Assembly (NCBI GenBank): GCA_015501605.1
Contig: JADNRZ010000006.1
Location: 2,108,001 to 2,172,000, forward strand
Origin: Panaeolus papilionaceus
Lineage: Eukaryota; Basidiomycota; Agaricomycetes; Agaricales
Direction of reading: 5' to 3'
Length of the DNA stretch: 64,000 bases
Part shown: in pieces, positions 1 through 12,292 of the stretch
How positions within the stretch are numbered: the stretch's first letter is position 1
How the letters are laid out: the number at the start of each line of letters is the position of its first letter
Program-made: the position numbers and the translations under genes
The notes under the pieces: model-generated
What the model was told of the DNA's origin: nothing
Seen by the model: the letters and a program-made list of their open reading frames with translations, nothing else
The model's database searches: none

Positions 1-1998
1 TTCCCATCCCCATGCTGCAATCCCTCCTGATTGGTGTCGTCCTCTTCATCATCATCATCGCCTTCGTTGTTGTAGTCCTCTTGTTCGTCGTCGTCGTGCT
101 CTTCGTCGTCGTCGTGCTCTTCGTCGTCGTCGTGCTCTTCGTCGTCGTCGTGTTCTTGTTCCTCCTCGTCGGCCCCTGTTCCCTCGTCGGCCCCTGTTCC
201 CTCGTCGTCCCCGTCTTTATTCACGCCTGACCCCTCATTCATATTGTCCGTGTTGCTGTGTTCGGTGCCGTCAAGTCGGTCTTTCTCAACATTTCCACCG
301 CTGTCATTGTTCTTGCCGTTTCCCTGAACCTCCTGACAACGTCCTTCACTGTCAGGCTGACCCATATCCTCGTCTCTTGTCCCTCCACTGTTGTCCAAAG
401 TATTTCTCATCACATCCAATCCCTGATTTTCTCCACGATTGTGGGGTGTGTCGGCGTTTATGATTTCCAAGCCAGCTTGTAGAGCGTTATTCAGAATTTC
501 GGAATTAACTGCAGTCTGTCAACGCTACTATTCAGAACAGGCCAGGCACGACTAAGTAGAAAAAATACCTCAATGTCATGAAATGGGTCAACGTGCATTT
601 GTTCGCCAATGAACTGCACTGAATCTCCAGAAGTTGATGCGCCAGGCGCCAAGAGTGCTGGTAACAACCGAAGGTTGATTAGTTTAATACACTGGCAGTT
701 AGCTAGTCAATTAGAACGACGCACATAAATTAAACCATTGACGAATTTCCGGCGATGACATTGCGAGTTCATCCCAAGGTATTTCTTTTACTAAACTACA
801 CAACGCATTCTGGAGCAATGCTTCATGGTTGAACACAGAAAAAAAGGCGTTCCAGATGGTCTTCTCCACGCGGAGAAGAATGTCTGGTTTTGTGTTGCCT
901 AGCTTCAATGAATACTGTAAACAAGAGTCATGTTGAGAGCGATACATTATGTTCAAAGACAAATGCATACCTCAAGTAGCGAATCCCGCTCCCATGTGTA
1001 CTTGTAAATTTGGAATTGGACCAACAGAAAAACAGGTGAAATGAGTACTGCTAGGGTTAGCGGTAGGCGAAAACTTTGCGCTTTGATGATGAGTGGGTCC
1101 TTATCAGACGTTCTAAAAATGGGTCAACGGAAATAAATGGCTGATATAAAAAAATCCTACTCGTCATCCTCAACGCGGGTGAAGGTTTTCAGAGAGAATG
1201 AAAAATCCCAGTCCGGAACCGTTTCATCGAAATGCGCTTCTTGCAGATAGGACAGGTGAATGATCGCAATGTGGAAGTTTGATGCAAATATAGCGTTCTC
1301 TACTGTTTGGTATAGGATCTTGAAGGCGTTTACGTGCAGTGAATATCCAGACTGGGGTGGCAGGGTTCCAGGTACAAGGTGAGAAGCAGTGAGAGACGCG
1401 AGAGCCATCATCTTTTCCTTCCAATGGTTGAGGACTTGAACCCAGTCCTCAATCCGCCTGAGGTACTGTAAAATAAATTCGTCAGCATTCAAGCCCAGTT
1501 CAATATGAATGAATTACATGCCATTCTCTGAGCATATCCCGCGATGATTTTGGCCATGTGCTGGCGCTCATGCGTGATGGGACTCTTTTTCATTGTAGAG
1601 AAATACCATGCAAGGTCGAATAGGCGAAGTATAACGATTAGCGAGCAGCGCTTGTCGCGAACCGGCTTCCGTGCGTCAGTTACGTTTGCTCCCTGGTTCA
1701 CAATGTTGTTTCTATCTTTTAGCAAGTCCTGCAAAGCTCGAGATCTATAGTCAATGGAAGGGGTGTTGATGAGGAGCGCTTCATAGCGTTTTATGGACTG
1801 AGAAAGTCCCTGTATACGGTAAGCCGGTCGCATATTAGCTTTGAAGCTTGGAATGAATCGGCGAGGGTAAGTATTACTCACCGACAGATTGGCCTGTGTG
1901 GCGCTATATAGTTCAGAGCCATTTCCTCTGGACCACGAATCACTCAACCAGGGGTAACACCCGATCGACTGAAAAGCCTCGCAAAAGGTCTGCGGCAT
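1..1998 (-). CDS. Hypothetical protein with acidic low-complexity tail (partial, runs off the left edge)
   Basis: I do not recognise this gene. On the minus strand, coding blocks join into one reading frame from an ATG at 1998: about 1998-1882, 1809-1522, 1465-1161, 1112-971 and 914 to about 712. Another block covers about 695-569, and a last one runs from about 519 off the window. Most junctions have good gtgagt or gtatgc donors and pyrimidine-rich cag or tag acceptors. The intron after 1522 fits only as GC-AG. The exon at 1112-971 carries a hydrophobic stretch (LTLAVLISPVFLLV) that could be one membrane helix. The last block becomes strongly acidic, with EEHDDD repeats. The junction near 690-720 is not resolved and could be a frame break or a short intron. 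The start lies 370 bp from the divergent Plavaka gene. Confidence 0.5.
84..210 (-). repeat. Coding minisatellite: EEHDDD and GTGADE repeats
   Basis: An 18 bp unit (plus strand gtcgtcgtcgtgctcttc) is repeated about four times at about 84-161. It is followed by two copies of an 18 bp GTGADE-coding unit to about 210. The unit length is a multiple of three, so copy-number change keeps frame. Read on the minus strand it gives EEHDDD repeats inside an open frame that continues to position 1. The plus-strand reading, a run of valines and leucines, is a shadow. The composition suggests a disordered acidic segment. Confidence 0.75.
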
Positions 1999-2366
1999 AC
2001 GATCTCAGGCTGGAAGGGGGAGAGAAAAATTGAATTAGACTTAACTGCAGCTCCTCAAGTCGTGTCACTCAAATGACACACTCACCTTATTATTGGGGAA
2101 TTAAGGGGATTGAATGAGTTATTGGGACTGATAATTTCCTGATTTTCGTTGTGCGACTGATGATGTTACGCGAATGACTTGGGACAGAATTAGAACACTG
2201 AACAGTGAAGTGCAAAGAACGATCACGTGGAAAAGCGAACTGATCGCTTTTGTTATTATGTAAGATAATATTATTATTATTGAACGCGGGACATACTACG
2301 ACATCCACTGTACACATTCATCACGATCACGCTCTCTCTCCTTTACGCAATAGCACAACTTAAATA

Positions 2367-5300
2367 ATGCCTGCATCCTCTACATCAAAGAAATTTCCCT
2401 GTTTACGATGTGGGAAGTTATTCGATACTGAATCAAACGCAGTCAACCACATGAACCAACCTCGGGCGCTCTGTCGATATCTACACGAGGATGTTGTGCA
2501 CTATAACAACTTAGAACAGGATAGGAATGATAGTCCAGGTTAGAAACATATATATCAGTCATGATATGCGATTGACATTCTACAAACGTTCAGAGGCCCA
2601 TTCCCCCGATGTACCCAGCACAAATACCCTGGAGGATTCTGACATCCGAGTCGACTCGGATATTGGTTCTTACCCTGAACCAATGGATGGGATTGAAGAA
2701 GAGCAGCAAGCTGCTAGTGGTACCTCAATTTTCGATCACCCAATGCCTCAAGAGGCGACTAATCATCCATATCGTGAAGAGTTTCCATTGGGAGGAGCTG
2801 CTCGCACCTGGAATGAAACTCACCCTGGCAAGACTTTCATGGCACTCTTTTCAGAAGATCCACTTTCAAATGCTCGTGAAACCCTCCCTTACTACCCCTT
2901 CTCGACAAGAACAGAATGGGAGTTAGCATCATTCCTTTTGCGATCGGGACTCAGTATGGCCAAAATTGATGAATTTCTCAAAATTGAAATGGTCCGTGTC
3001 TGTGCTCACAGTGCGCCGCATGAGCTTACATATGATGGTAGATTAAGGTCCTCCCCCTTTCATTTAGGACTGCGCAGGACTTAGTATCACGAGCGGAGCA
3101 GCTTCCTAGCGGTCCACGTTGGGTAGCATCTTCTATGTCAACAACTATCCCAACTAAGAACCCAATTACATTGTTTTATCGAAATCCAGTTGAATGTCTT
3201 CAAGCCCTCATGCGTAGCCCCTTAGTGAGCGATTACATTCAATTCACCCCATTCAAGCTGTATGAATCATGTGCCAAAACAATGAGACTGTACACGGAGT
3301 GGCTCTCTGGAGATGCTGCATGGTTTATGCAGGTAATATATGTCTAAATGTCTTGGGAAAAGTAACTTACGTTGCTTAAAGGAAAAATTGCAGCCAACTG
3401 CCACCCTTTTGGGCACTGTTTTATCATCTGACAAAACCAATATATCCTCTGGCACCGGAAATCGTTTCGCCCACCCACTTCTGATCTCTCTAGCAAACAT
3501 TTCTGCAGAATTTCGGAACAAGGCCACCAATCACGCCTTTCTCCTGTTAGCATTGGTGCCCATTCCAAGATTCATTCACCCAAAATCAAAAATACGGGGA
3601 GTTTTAGAAGCTCGACTATTCCATGAAAGTCTCGATATAGTCTTGCAACCTCTCAAAGATGCCGCTCGTGTTGGCGTCATGTTATCAGATCCCCTTGGAA
3701 ACAGTCGTTGGTGCTTTACACCCTGTGCAGCCTACATTGTCGACACACCTGAGTCGGCACTCATCGCATGTGTGGCTGGCAAAACATCGTCAATCACAAC
3801 GGCTTCCTACAAGCAGTTCGGAGATGCACAGAGGCATCCAATGAGGACAGGCCAGATGACCTTGAATGCCATCGCCCAAATTCGGACTGCCGTTGAGGAC
3901 GAGTGGGACTTGGAATCCTATGAAAAGCAGGCGATGAAGCACAGGCTAAACGGCGTGCACAAACCTTTCTGGAGGGATTGGGACCTTTCAAACCCTGCCA
4001 TCTTTCTGACCAGTGAGCCCCTTCACCATTGGCATAGGATGTTCTGGGATCACGATGCTAAGTGGTGCATCAATGCCGTTGGTGCAGGCGAAATTGACTT
4101 TCGCTTTTCAATTCTTCAGCCGCACACGGGATATCGACACTTCAAAGAAGGAATATCCATGCTCAAACAGGTTACTGGAAGAGAACAGCGCGACATGCAG
4201 CGATACATTATTCCAGTCATTTCGGGTGTAGTATCACCAGACTTTTTGACAGCCATCCGATCTCTGTTGGACTTCCGATACTTCACTCAAGCACCTGTAA
4301 TTTCAGAGGATGTCTGTCGCATGATCGATGAATCCCTTTCCATTTTCCACCAGTTCAAGAAAGCCATCATCGATGTGGGCGCACGCAAGGGGGGAAAAGG
4401 TCACAAGCTTACCCACTGGCAGATTCCCAAATTGGAGTTTATGCAGAGTGTCACAGCAGGCATGCGGCTTAGTGGATGTGCAATCCAGTGGACTGCTGAT
4501 ACAACTGAACATGCACACATTCGGCTAGTCAAAGAACCAGCACGAGCATCAAACAACCACGGACATGAGTCCCAAATTGTTAGAAAGCTTGATTGTGAAG
4601 ACAAGATCATGTATTTTGATCTTGCTACTGCCATGCGGGATGCTGGAGTTGATTTCAAAGCCTCTGCACCCCAAGAATCCACAGCTGATAACGACCAGGA
4701 GCACGAGAAAGATCTGGGCGCCTCCAAAACCAACGACATGTCATCGTTTACAATTGGTACCACTGCTGAACTCCTATCAATGATTTCATCTGTCCGTGCT
4801 CTTCCTGGATCTCATGCAGGTGCAGCAGGTATCAGCACATATGGCATTACCAATTACTTCTACAGGGCGTCCATTCTGAAAAAGGGACTTGATATATCTG
4901 CTATTGTTCCTCATCGTACAGTTCAGAGCTCCCCTACGACTGTCTTCCATCTTTCCCGAGATCCAAAAATCGGTGCCTGCGCCATCAGGGACATTGCCCA
5001 GCAGTTTGGGATCGAGGATCTAGAGCCTGCAATTTCTCGCTACATCTCAAAGATGGAGTCCATTCCTCTAAACACATTCGTCTCAGATGTCTCATATGTT
5101 GGTGGCAGGGCACCTGAACACCCACCTCGTTTTGTGGCTGACAAAGTGCAGGTGTGGACATCTCTGCGTCTTCAGTCCACAGCCTACCACTACCCGCATC
5201 CTATTCTACCACCTGTCACACTAAAAGCTGAGCCCAAAATAGGTGGCCGTGATTCTGCCATTTTTTGCGTTGATTCATCTAGGCAATGGCCACACAGTTG

Positions 5301-5750
5301 CCTCTCAGGTGAGTAGTCATACCTAATAATTACTTATGCCACATGTCGTTGAGCTAATCACAAATTTAAGGTCACATCGTGGCCGAAATTCATCTCATAT
5401 TTCGCTTGGTACTCCCCAAGAACCGTCCCCACATCCCCGACAGATTCCTTGCCTATGTCCAGACATACACAATCATTCCCCAGCCTAATCCGCGCAATCC
5501 AAATCGGAGGGGCGAATTTCCTAATCAGTACTCAGGTCTCTACCTCCTTAAACGATCCGCTCCACAACCATCCACCCGAGGGGTCATTATTCCCCTGGAT
5601 CAACTGCGCACTCTTGTGGATGTTGTACCAAATTTTGGAGGGAAGGCAGATACAAGGCTGACATGCCAAAATAGTCTGGCATACAGCTGCGAATTTTGGC
5701 TTAATAAGTATTTTGACAAGGAACTTTTTTACGCATTATCGATGACTTAG
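2367..5750 (+). CDS. Plavaka-type (CACTA-like) transposon protein, apparently intact
   Basis: Five exons (2367-2538, 2594-2991, 3048-3332, 3382-5308, 5371-5750) give 1053 residues without a stop. The N-terminus has a C2H2-like finger (FPCLRCGKLF, then NHMNQPRALCRYLH). The body carries blocks I associate with the agaricomycete Plavaka family: YYPFSTRTEWELASFLLRSG, LSSDKTNIS, HPLLISLANI, SDPLGNSRWCFTP, YIVDTPESAL, HHWHRMFWDHDAKWCINAVG and QWTADTTEHAHI. These elements are CACTA-related cut-and-paste transposons, and this protein is the presumed transposase. Family membership is from memory; the exon joins are read from the sequence, and all four introns are GT-AG and 49-62 bp long. I could not identify terminal inverted repeats, so the element's limits are open. 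A short imperfect hairpin (ccacca/tggtgg) lies at about 5780-5800, just after the stop. Confidence 0.9.
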
Positions 5751-7541
5751 ATTACCAAGTATTAAAACCCCAGATGTTGGACCACCATACTATGTGGTGG
5801 ACATATACAACGCAAATAATATGATTTAATTGTTTTGATGGTGCTCTACTACTTCAACTGTCCGAACGATAAGTGCTATAATCCTATAGACCTACGGAGG
5901 TACCGATGTATCTACCCACTTCTCCAGACCTTGGGCAGTATTTGACGTAACACTCCAGAGTACTCCTCGGCTACAGCCTACTACATCACCCAAGGCCAAC
6001 ACTACAGCCGTGACGTGACTGCTATACGGAGCTACTGTCCAAAAACAGACATTGCTGATGACCCATGACACGGAGCTCATTGGAGCAGCTCAACAGCTCC
6101 ACACTCAAATGGAGCCGGTGTTGTTATGTGGGGCAGTCTACGGGCACATAAAAGAGTGTCCAACCAGTGTGATACCGAATACTTCCCCACCTTAACTTCG
6201 ACTGCTACCATCATTGCATCCAAGGTATGTTGAACAGGTCCTTGTCATAGCACGTCCTGTTCCTGTATTGATATCTCAAATCTCGATTCACTACTCATGG
6301 TGTCTTTTGGTTTCTCTGTGCTAAATCTGGTACTGGCAACTGCTGCATTTGTTTCGGAAATTACTGAGTCTTGCATTGGACAACTATTTCTGGCTTCGTT
6401 CTGTCTCTGACTTGAGCATTAACCTTATTAAATTTATGTACATATCTAGTGTATCTAATACTATGTACAGCCTTTTGTACAGATATTCGTGACGAATTAA
6501 TATGATGTATTGTCTACACCCCTAATTTCATCCACTTTGATAATCACTATTAGTCGCAATATTGAATAAGCTGCCCATATTGCTGATCACCTACCCACCA
6601 TCATGAAATGCCTTAACCACTCTTGGTAAGGCTCGCAAAATTGATGAAGTGTTGGCAAGGTTCCTAAGGTTGCTGAATTTCCCAATCTTATCAAACCTTT
6701 TGGAGCTTGGAATGGCCCCACTTTACATTATGGTACATCTTTGTCCTCACAGTATATTTTACTCATTTTATTGGCATACGAGAAAGTTCCCGATTTGCTG
6801 ATGATGGATCCATTGAAATTCGACGTACCAGCTTCACCAACGAGAGCAATGAGAGCGGGAGCGGAAGGGGGTACAATCGCAGCGGTACCCATGACTGGTC
6901 AATTAAAATACAATGGAGTTGAACTCGTAAGAGAGAGAAGAGAAGGTATGTTAGAACGACCTCGATGGTCTGTCTTGTCACTTTTGCGGTCCTTATATGT
7001 AGGAATATGAGGGAATCTCGATCTAAGCCAATCTTTCGGACGCTGCGTCGGGAGACATAGTCAACCGTACACCAGGAACCAAACTGTCTACCTTGACAGC
7101 TATATATAATAAGACATTGGTTGCAAGGAAGTTTCTGTGCGTTATCTGTACAAACTTCGTGGCAAGATGTAAAATATTCCAAAGAGAAAGGTAGGGTACA
7201 TTGTCCCTTGACAAGTGGTATGGACCGCTGTACTTTAGATATGGAAGATCGGTATGGGGTTCAATTGAGTACTAGGTACGCATTTATATAATAATATATT
7301 GACCTGAGCCATGAGGTCTTCGAACAGTGCAAACGTCCTGATTATCAAACGTAATAACATTTAGTGGAGTTCAAAATACAACGATAAGATACACTTGAAA
7401 TGTCTATGGGGAAATAAAATCCGGACTTCTAGAAAAATACAGAGATACCATTTACAACAATACTATTAAATACATGTCCATGGTGGCGGAACACACCAAA
7501 ATAGCTAATTGCCCTGGTGCTTGTAACCTATAATAGACAAG
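5751..7541. other. Intergenic, no gene supported
   Basis: This is about 1.8 kb between the Plavaka stop and the GTPase stop. Open frames here are short, overlap on both strands and lack recognisable motifs or consistent splice sites. The sequence is AT-rich with scattered stops. It may contain the right end of the Plavaka element, but no terminal repeat pair was found. Confidence 0.5.
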
Positions 7542-8787
7542 CTAGCGACGATGTACCTCACGAAGCTTATGCTTGACCTCCTTTACATGCCGCGAACACT
7601 TTTCGACGAGTCGCCGGCGCTTGCTTTTCGTAGGTGATGTAGGGGGTTCTCCATAGTCTTCCAACTCCTTCTCGAACTTTTTCAGGTCGGCTTGCACCAT
7701 TTTGAATTGCTCTTCCAAGAGTGCCTGGAGCTCAGGGTATGTCTTTGTGGCGGGTTGTGAGAGGTCGTGCTGAACGATTTCATGTTGCTGATGTAACGAC
7801 TCTATCCGCGCGCACAATTCGTGGTAGATCGACGGTCCGAAGGGCGTCTCTCGGATATCTTGGCCTTCGCGAAGCATCGTTTCGAAGCCAAAATAGTTCA
7901 ACGTGTTTTGATGGAGTGCGTTATCGAGGATGCCAAGAGCAGATGCTTGCGTGCATTGGAATTTGGATATTTGAAAACCGCTCGCGTCTCCTGTAAATTC
8001 CTGCATTCTGTAAGACGACTGGATCTAAAACGTGATCATTAAGCTGCACCGTGGGCTCACCTTCCAGATATCGTCCCTCAATTGCTTTAGGTGTGCTTCC
8101 GCGGTGCTGATCTGTACATCCTCCCACATCGAATTCCACATTGTTGTTACCAACGACATATTTGCGGCAGCTTGAGCGCCTGCGAGGGATTTAAACATGT
8201 GGAGCATCCTTCGTTTACTCCCTGGTATTCGCTTATCGGTTATAGGAGTGAGATACAGTATTCGATTTACAGTATCCCGTCCACTGAGGGCAATCGACAT
8301 AAGCACCCGCGACCCGCGGAAAACGACAACGTGTAGACTCACTTTGCTTTCATCCACTCTTCCACCTTTCTCACAATTTCCATGCCTGATATCCTTGGGT
8401 CGGAAAATCCAGGCGTGTCGACGACGCAGATCGGAAACCCCCGGTACTTGATGTTGACCAGCTCGAAGGCTGATACGTCTTGAGTAAAACCCTCTAGCTG
8501 ATTTTTGGAGATGCCCAGATCACGATTTCCCGCCAGTGATTCAATAAACTGTAATCGAAGAGATAGGTATGAGGCTATTAACTAATAGTTTTTGAAGGCG
8601 ACGTACACTACTCTTTCCCGCTCCTGTTGGGCCCATAAGTCTAAAGAAATGGGTTTAATACTAGTACTATTTGTTATCGATGGCGAGGGAGGACTTACAA
8701 GATACATTGGCTACAAGGATGGATTTTCCCCGATACAACCTTCACTGAAACTGGACCCGTCACTTCGACCTCTTTAAACATTGGCAT
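7542..8787 (-). CDS. P-loop GTPase of the AIG1/septin-like 'G domain-containing' family
   Basis: Five exons (8787-8699, 8640-8607, 8548-8343, 8283-8061, 8024-7542) give 344 residues in frame. The Walker A/G1 motif GPTGAGKSS ends exactly at the exon 2/3 junction and continues as FIESLAGN. G3 is DTPGF, in the context CVVDTPGFSDPRISG. A VNRILYLTPITDKRIPG strand follows, where the family usually has a hydrophobic strand plus a HRISD-like motif. The expected G4 region is LVTTMWNSM, which resembles the TNMWG motif of agaricomycete homologues but lacks the Asn. The C-terminal 150 residues are charged and helical, probably coiled coil. Such GTPases are numerous in agaricomycetes; most are uncharacterised, and animal and plant AIG1 relatives act in immunity-like settings. 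Fungal function here is unknown. Start chosen as the ATG just before EVEVTGPVSVKVV. Confidence 0.82.
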
Positions 8788-11700
8788 GGGTGATAGTATG
8801 AGTGCAGAATCCGCCAACCGAGTCGTTTAAAAACACTGTGATTAAGTAGATGTGTCATTGACATTCTCACCAACACCCACTTACTAAATAGATGAATGGC
8901 ACAGGATGATATCTCACTTTCTTGATTCAGCTCGACGCAGCCACTATCAACAGGAGGCGTTTCAGTTGATCCAATTAAGCCATGTTGGCATTAGAGCTTA
9001 TCAGCGTTTCTGTCTGTGCGGTGCAAGATAAGTAAGTAAAGGTTGGGTCTGGTCCACTACTCCGCACCCATTCTCGATAGCATCCCACGAATGCAGAATG
9101 AGAACGTTTTGACACCTTTCAACCCTTGGTTGGAGAGGGAAAATACTTTGTACTTTGGTGTTTCGAGTCTCGTTGCACTGCAACGGATTTTGACGGCTCT
9201 GTCGCTTGGTCATGGTATCTCGTTCTCGTAAGCTGTTGACACGCAAGCCCGTCAGTTTTCCCATATCAGTTGGGTTGCATCAGTGATATTTTATTGGATA
9301 TTTTATTGGAACAGTGACACATACGGCCTATTCATTGTAGATTATTTTTGACGTTTTCATGCCTTTATACTTTTAGCTGGCTTCGTCATAACATTGAAAA
9401 CCCTGATTTTGACGGGTAATAAACAGTGAAGGCTGTGTTCAAACCGTATGCCTGGCGTCACAACAGGATGCGATTGAAAAGTGCCCAGCGTAGTGAAACA
9501 TAGAGCTAAAGACCGCTGTAAGATATAAGCTTATGTATGTTATCGTTGTAACTGGTCGAGAATGTCAAAGCTATTGCCAGTTCAAAGTCCCATTCAATGC
9601 AGTGTTCCAAGTGAATGAGCGTTTCGCCCTAGGTTCTATGCCAATAGGAATAAAGCTGAGGGTGCAGCTTCATGTGCGGTAGAAGCCAAGGTGGTATTTG
9701 GTTCAGAAAATGTAGGAAAAACGAATTATTTTCAAGGAATGAGCGTATCAATAATCAAAGGGAGGATTCTGAGTCCTCATCACAATGGCGTCCACAAGTT
9801 CGGGTTTTTCCGAGGTGCCCGACAGTCAACTTTCGGCGTTCGCTGCCACTACAATCCGGCTTGCGCTTTGACCTCACCCAGCACACTTGCTGAAATTACG
9901 AACATTTTTCGGAACTGTGTAACGATATTCAGCGCATGCCTGGCTCACTTCCATCTTCCGGATGAGACCTGAAGGGGAGTTGTATCTGCATCAGTAAATT
10001 TAAGAGAAACCAGTAATGCATTATGAGGGACATGTAGGGTCATATCAGCGATGCCATCCAATGTGAGCGTCGTAATTTTGATCTCAGATTACAACATGGT
10101 ATATATAAAGAATACCTGAGCACCCTCCTTCATATCAGTGGAATCATTTTGATACCGGAATGGCTTCATATTGGCAATTTTGATACCAGAATGGTTTGAT
10201 ATTGGCAAAGGTATCACATATGATGCACATAGCCAGCTGAAGTCATAATTTGGGTGATGTGAGAGCTGAATCCCAGAAAGCGACTGGCCATGAAATAAAT
10301 AGATGAAAAATATGGCATTATTTGAATTTGATTTAGTAGTTTTACATCGTGATTAAAAATAAACTACCCTATTTTACTCCAGCATATAGATTACTACAAT
10401 AGAATTTTCGAACCGTGAACCCATTAATATTCCCCATACCGCTATCCCCAGATAAAATGACAATGTAAATTTGGTAGAAACGATTGGAAATGGTAAGTGA
10501 GCGGAGCATGCTGTTGACGAAGAACTCATGAGGTTTTGACTTGAAAATGCAGTGTAAATTTAGTGGCAATAATAGCTGAAAAATGATATGAACCATACCT
10601 GCACGCACAACCTTAAGACTATGAGCTGACTCAGACTGCGGGTACCTATACACAGGTGTTAGTAGTGCTGAGAGATATCAGAAGACAGCCTGGCGTACCT
10701 TTGGTGATTTTATACCTCAACCAGCCTGCCTGAACCACGGAAATTAAGAGGAATCATGGTGAGTAAAGTAAGAGAGCACTCCATCGAACGTCCCAAATTA
10801 TGAACCAACTGTCACGTGTGGTATTCATCAGCATCACAGGTGTGACGTGTGCTTTGTGTCACCATTAATTGAAGAAATTTCGCTAAGTCCTTTTTCCCAA
10901 GCTATGCCAGGCAATATAAGCATGGTATAATCTGGTATAATCCTGGCACATGTATTGCAATTAAAATATAATGATTTTACTTCTTTACAAGTCTATCATC
11001 AAGATGCTATATTGAATATATACTTAATAGCAGAATGGCACCTCAGTGCATGTCCATGCATTGGCTTACCAGCGAGCAAAGGTCTGTTACATAATGGTCA
11101 GTGCTACAACCACAAAACAGGTTTCAATTATTTTACTGATGTGGACGATGATGTTCTGAGTGAGTTCAGCGTCCTATTATACCACGGATACTGAAGAAGA
11201 ATGAGTTCTCTGATGCTGGATGGTGCTCGATTTCATCTCGTATTTTGTGTTGTCATTCTGTATCTTTTGTGGCCGCTTATACCCCAGATATCCGGGACAC
11301 TCCGAAGACTCTGGACCATCCCTCGCTCTCATTATTGGAGGCGCTGTACAGTAGCGCTTGGCGTAGTTATGGGACTCCTCGTATGCGCTCACTATCGCAG
11401 ACGTCCGCAATCACTTGATTCACATTCGTCGCATGTCGTGCAGCCATTCGAAACGTCCCGCCGTCGTACTCGACGAAAGCGATGAAACGCGTCGGTCTGT
11501 CTTTAGAGACGCTGCGGCCTCCATAACAAGAGAAATCCATCGACTTCCTGTTATCCCCAATGTTAGTGGTGGTGAGCAAGGTTTGACTGTGGAATCCCCA
11601 CATGATCGGGCTTGTGCTCACAACGGCAGCGAATCGAACCGGAAATGGTTCTAATCGGTCAGGATGGTGCGTTCTTCTGATTGATGTAAGGACAAGATTT

Positions 11701-12292
11701 TGACCTTGAGAACTCACGTTGCTTTCGATAATCTATTCGGTGTAGCAGATTTACCTCCTTCATATGCGAGTATTACATAGGGACCGTGACTTTGATTATT
11801 TGTGCTTTAAGCCAGCGCATCGCCTGCTCGAACAGAGATTAAGCGTATCTGGGGGTTTGAGCAGTTTTACATCCATATAAATAACTGGTATACCAAATAA
11901 TACGTCTGTAACATATCCACTTTGAGCCATCTGCTCTGTTGCTGTCGGTCGGTCTGGACGATTATGTAGATGCAATGGAAGGTGTCTTTAACGTTGTACG
12001 CCAGACATTGTTGTGATGCAGACATGATGACGAAGCGCTCTACTTAGATGTTTTTACTCCTTATTGCCTAAAATTCCCCCGATTCGGTACTTGTTGTTTT
12101 CCATCATTCGTCGAGCCCTCCCAAAGGCCCGATGACAACCATGTTTATCGTTCTCACCATCTCTGCTATAAACCATTCACACAAGCCGTGCATACTTACC
12201 CCTCCTGCCAGCCTGGAGCCCATGCATTTGGGGTGACATTCACTTTCCTTTTTATTCAGGCTTAAACTTCGTGATACTCGAGGTGGTCCTCA
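8788..12292. other. Long gene-poor interval
   Basis: About 3.5 kb with no supportable gene. Open frames are short and conflict between strands. A 31 bp tandem duplication lies at about 10147-10206 (unit ttttgataccggaatgg...), and a 12 bp doublet (atattttattgg) lies near 9290. The stretch just upstream of 12293 should hold the promoter of the first surface-protein gene. Confidence 0.45.
10147..10206. repeat. Imperfect 31 bp tandem duplication
   Basis: Two adjacent copies begin ttttgataccggaatgg and ttttgataccagaatgg, and both end in atattggcaa. They differ at a few bases. No coding or regulatory role is visible. Confidence 0.7.

Noticed and set aside
12..230. Plus-strand frame of valine/leucine repeats resembling a membrane protein
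   Set aside because: It is the antisense of a trinucleotide-type coding repeat. The minus-strand reading is an open acidic frame that continues beyond the repeat.
11201..11485. Plus-strand frame with a hydrophobic segment and a C-terminal Arg run
   Set aside because: It resembles a TM protein by composition only, overlaps frames on the other strand, and shows no link to the surface-protein family.
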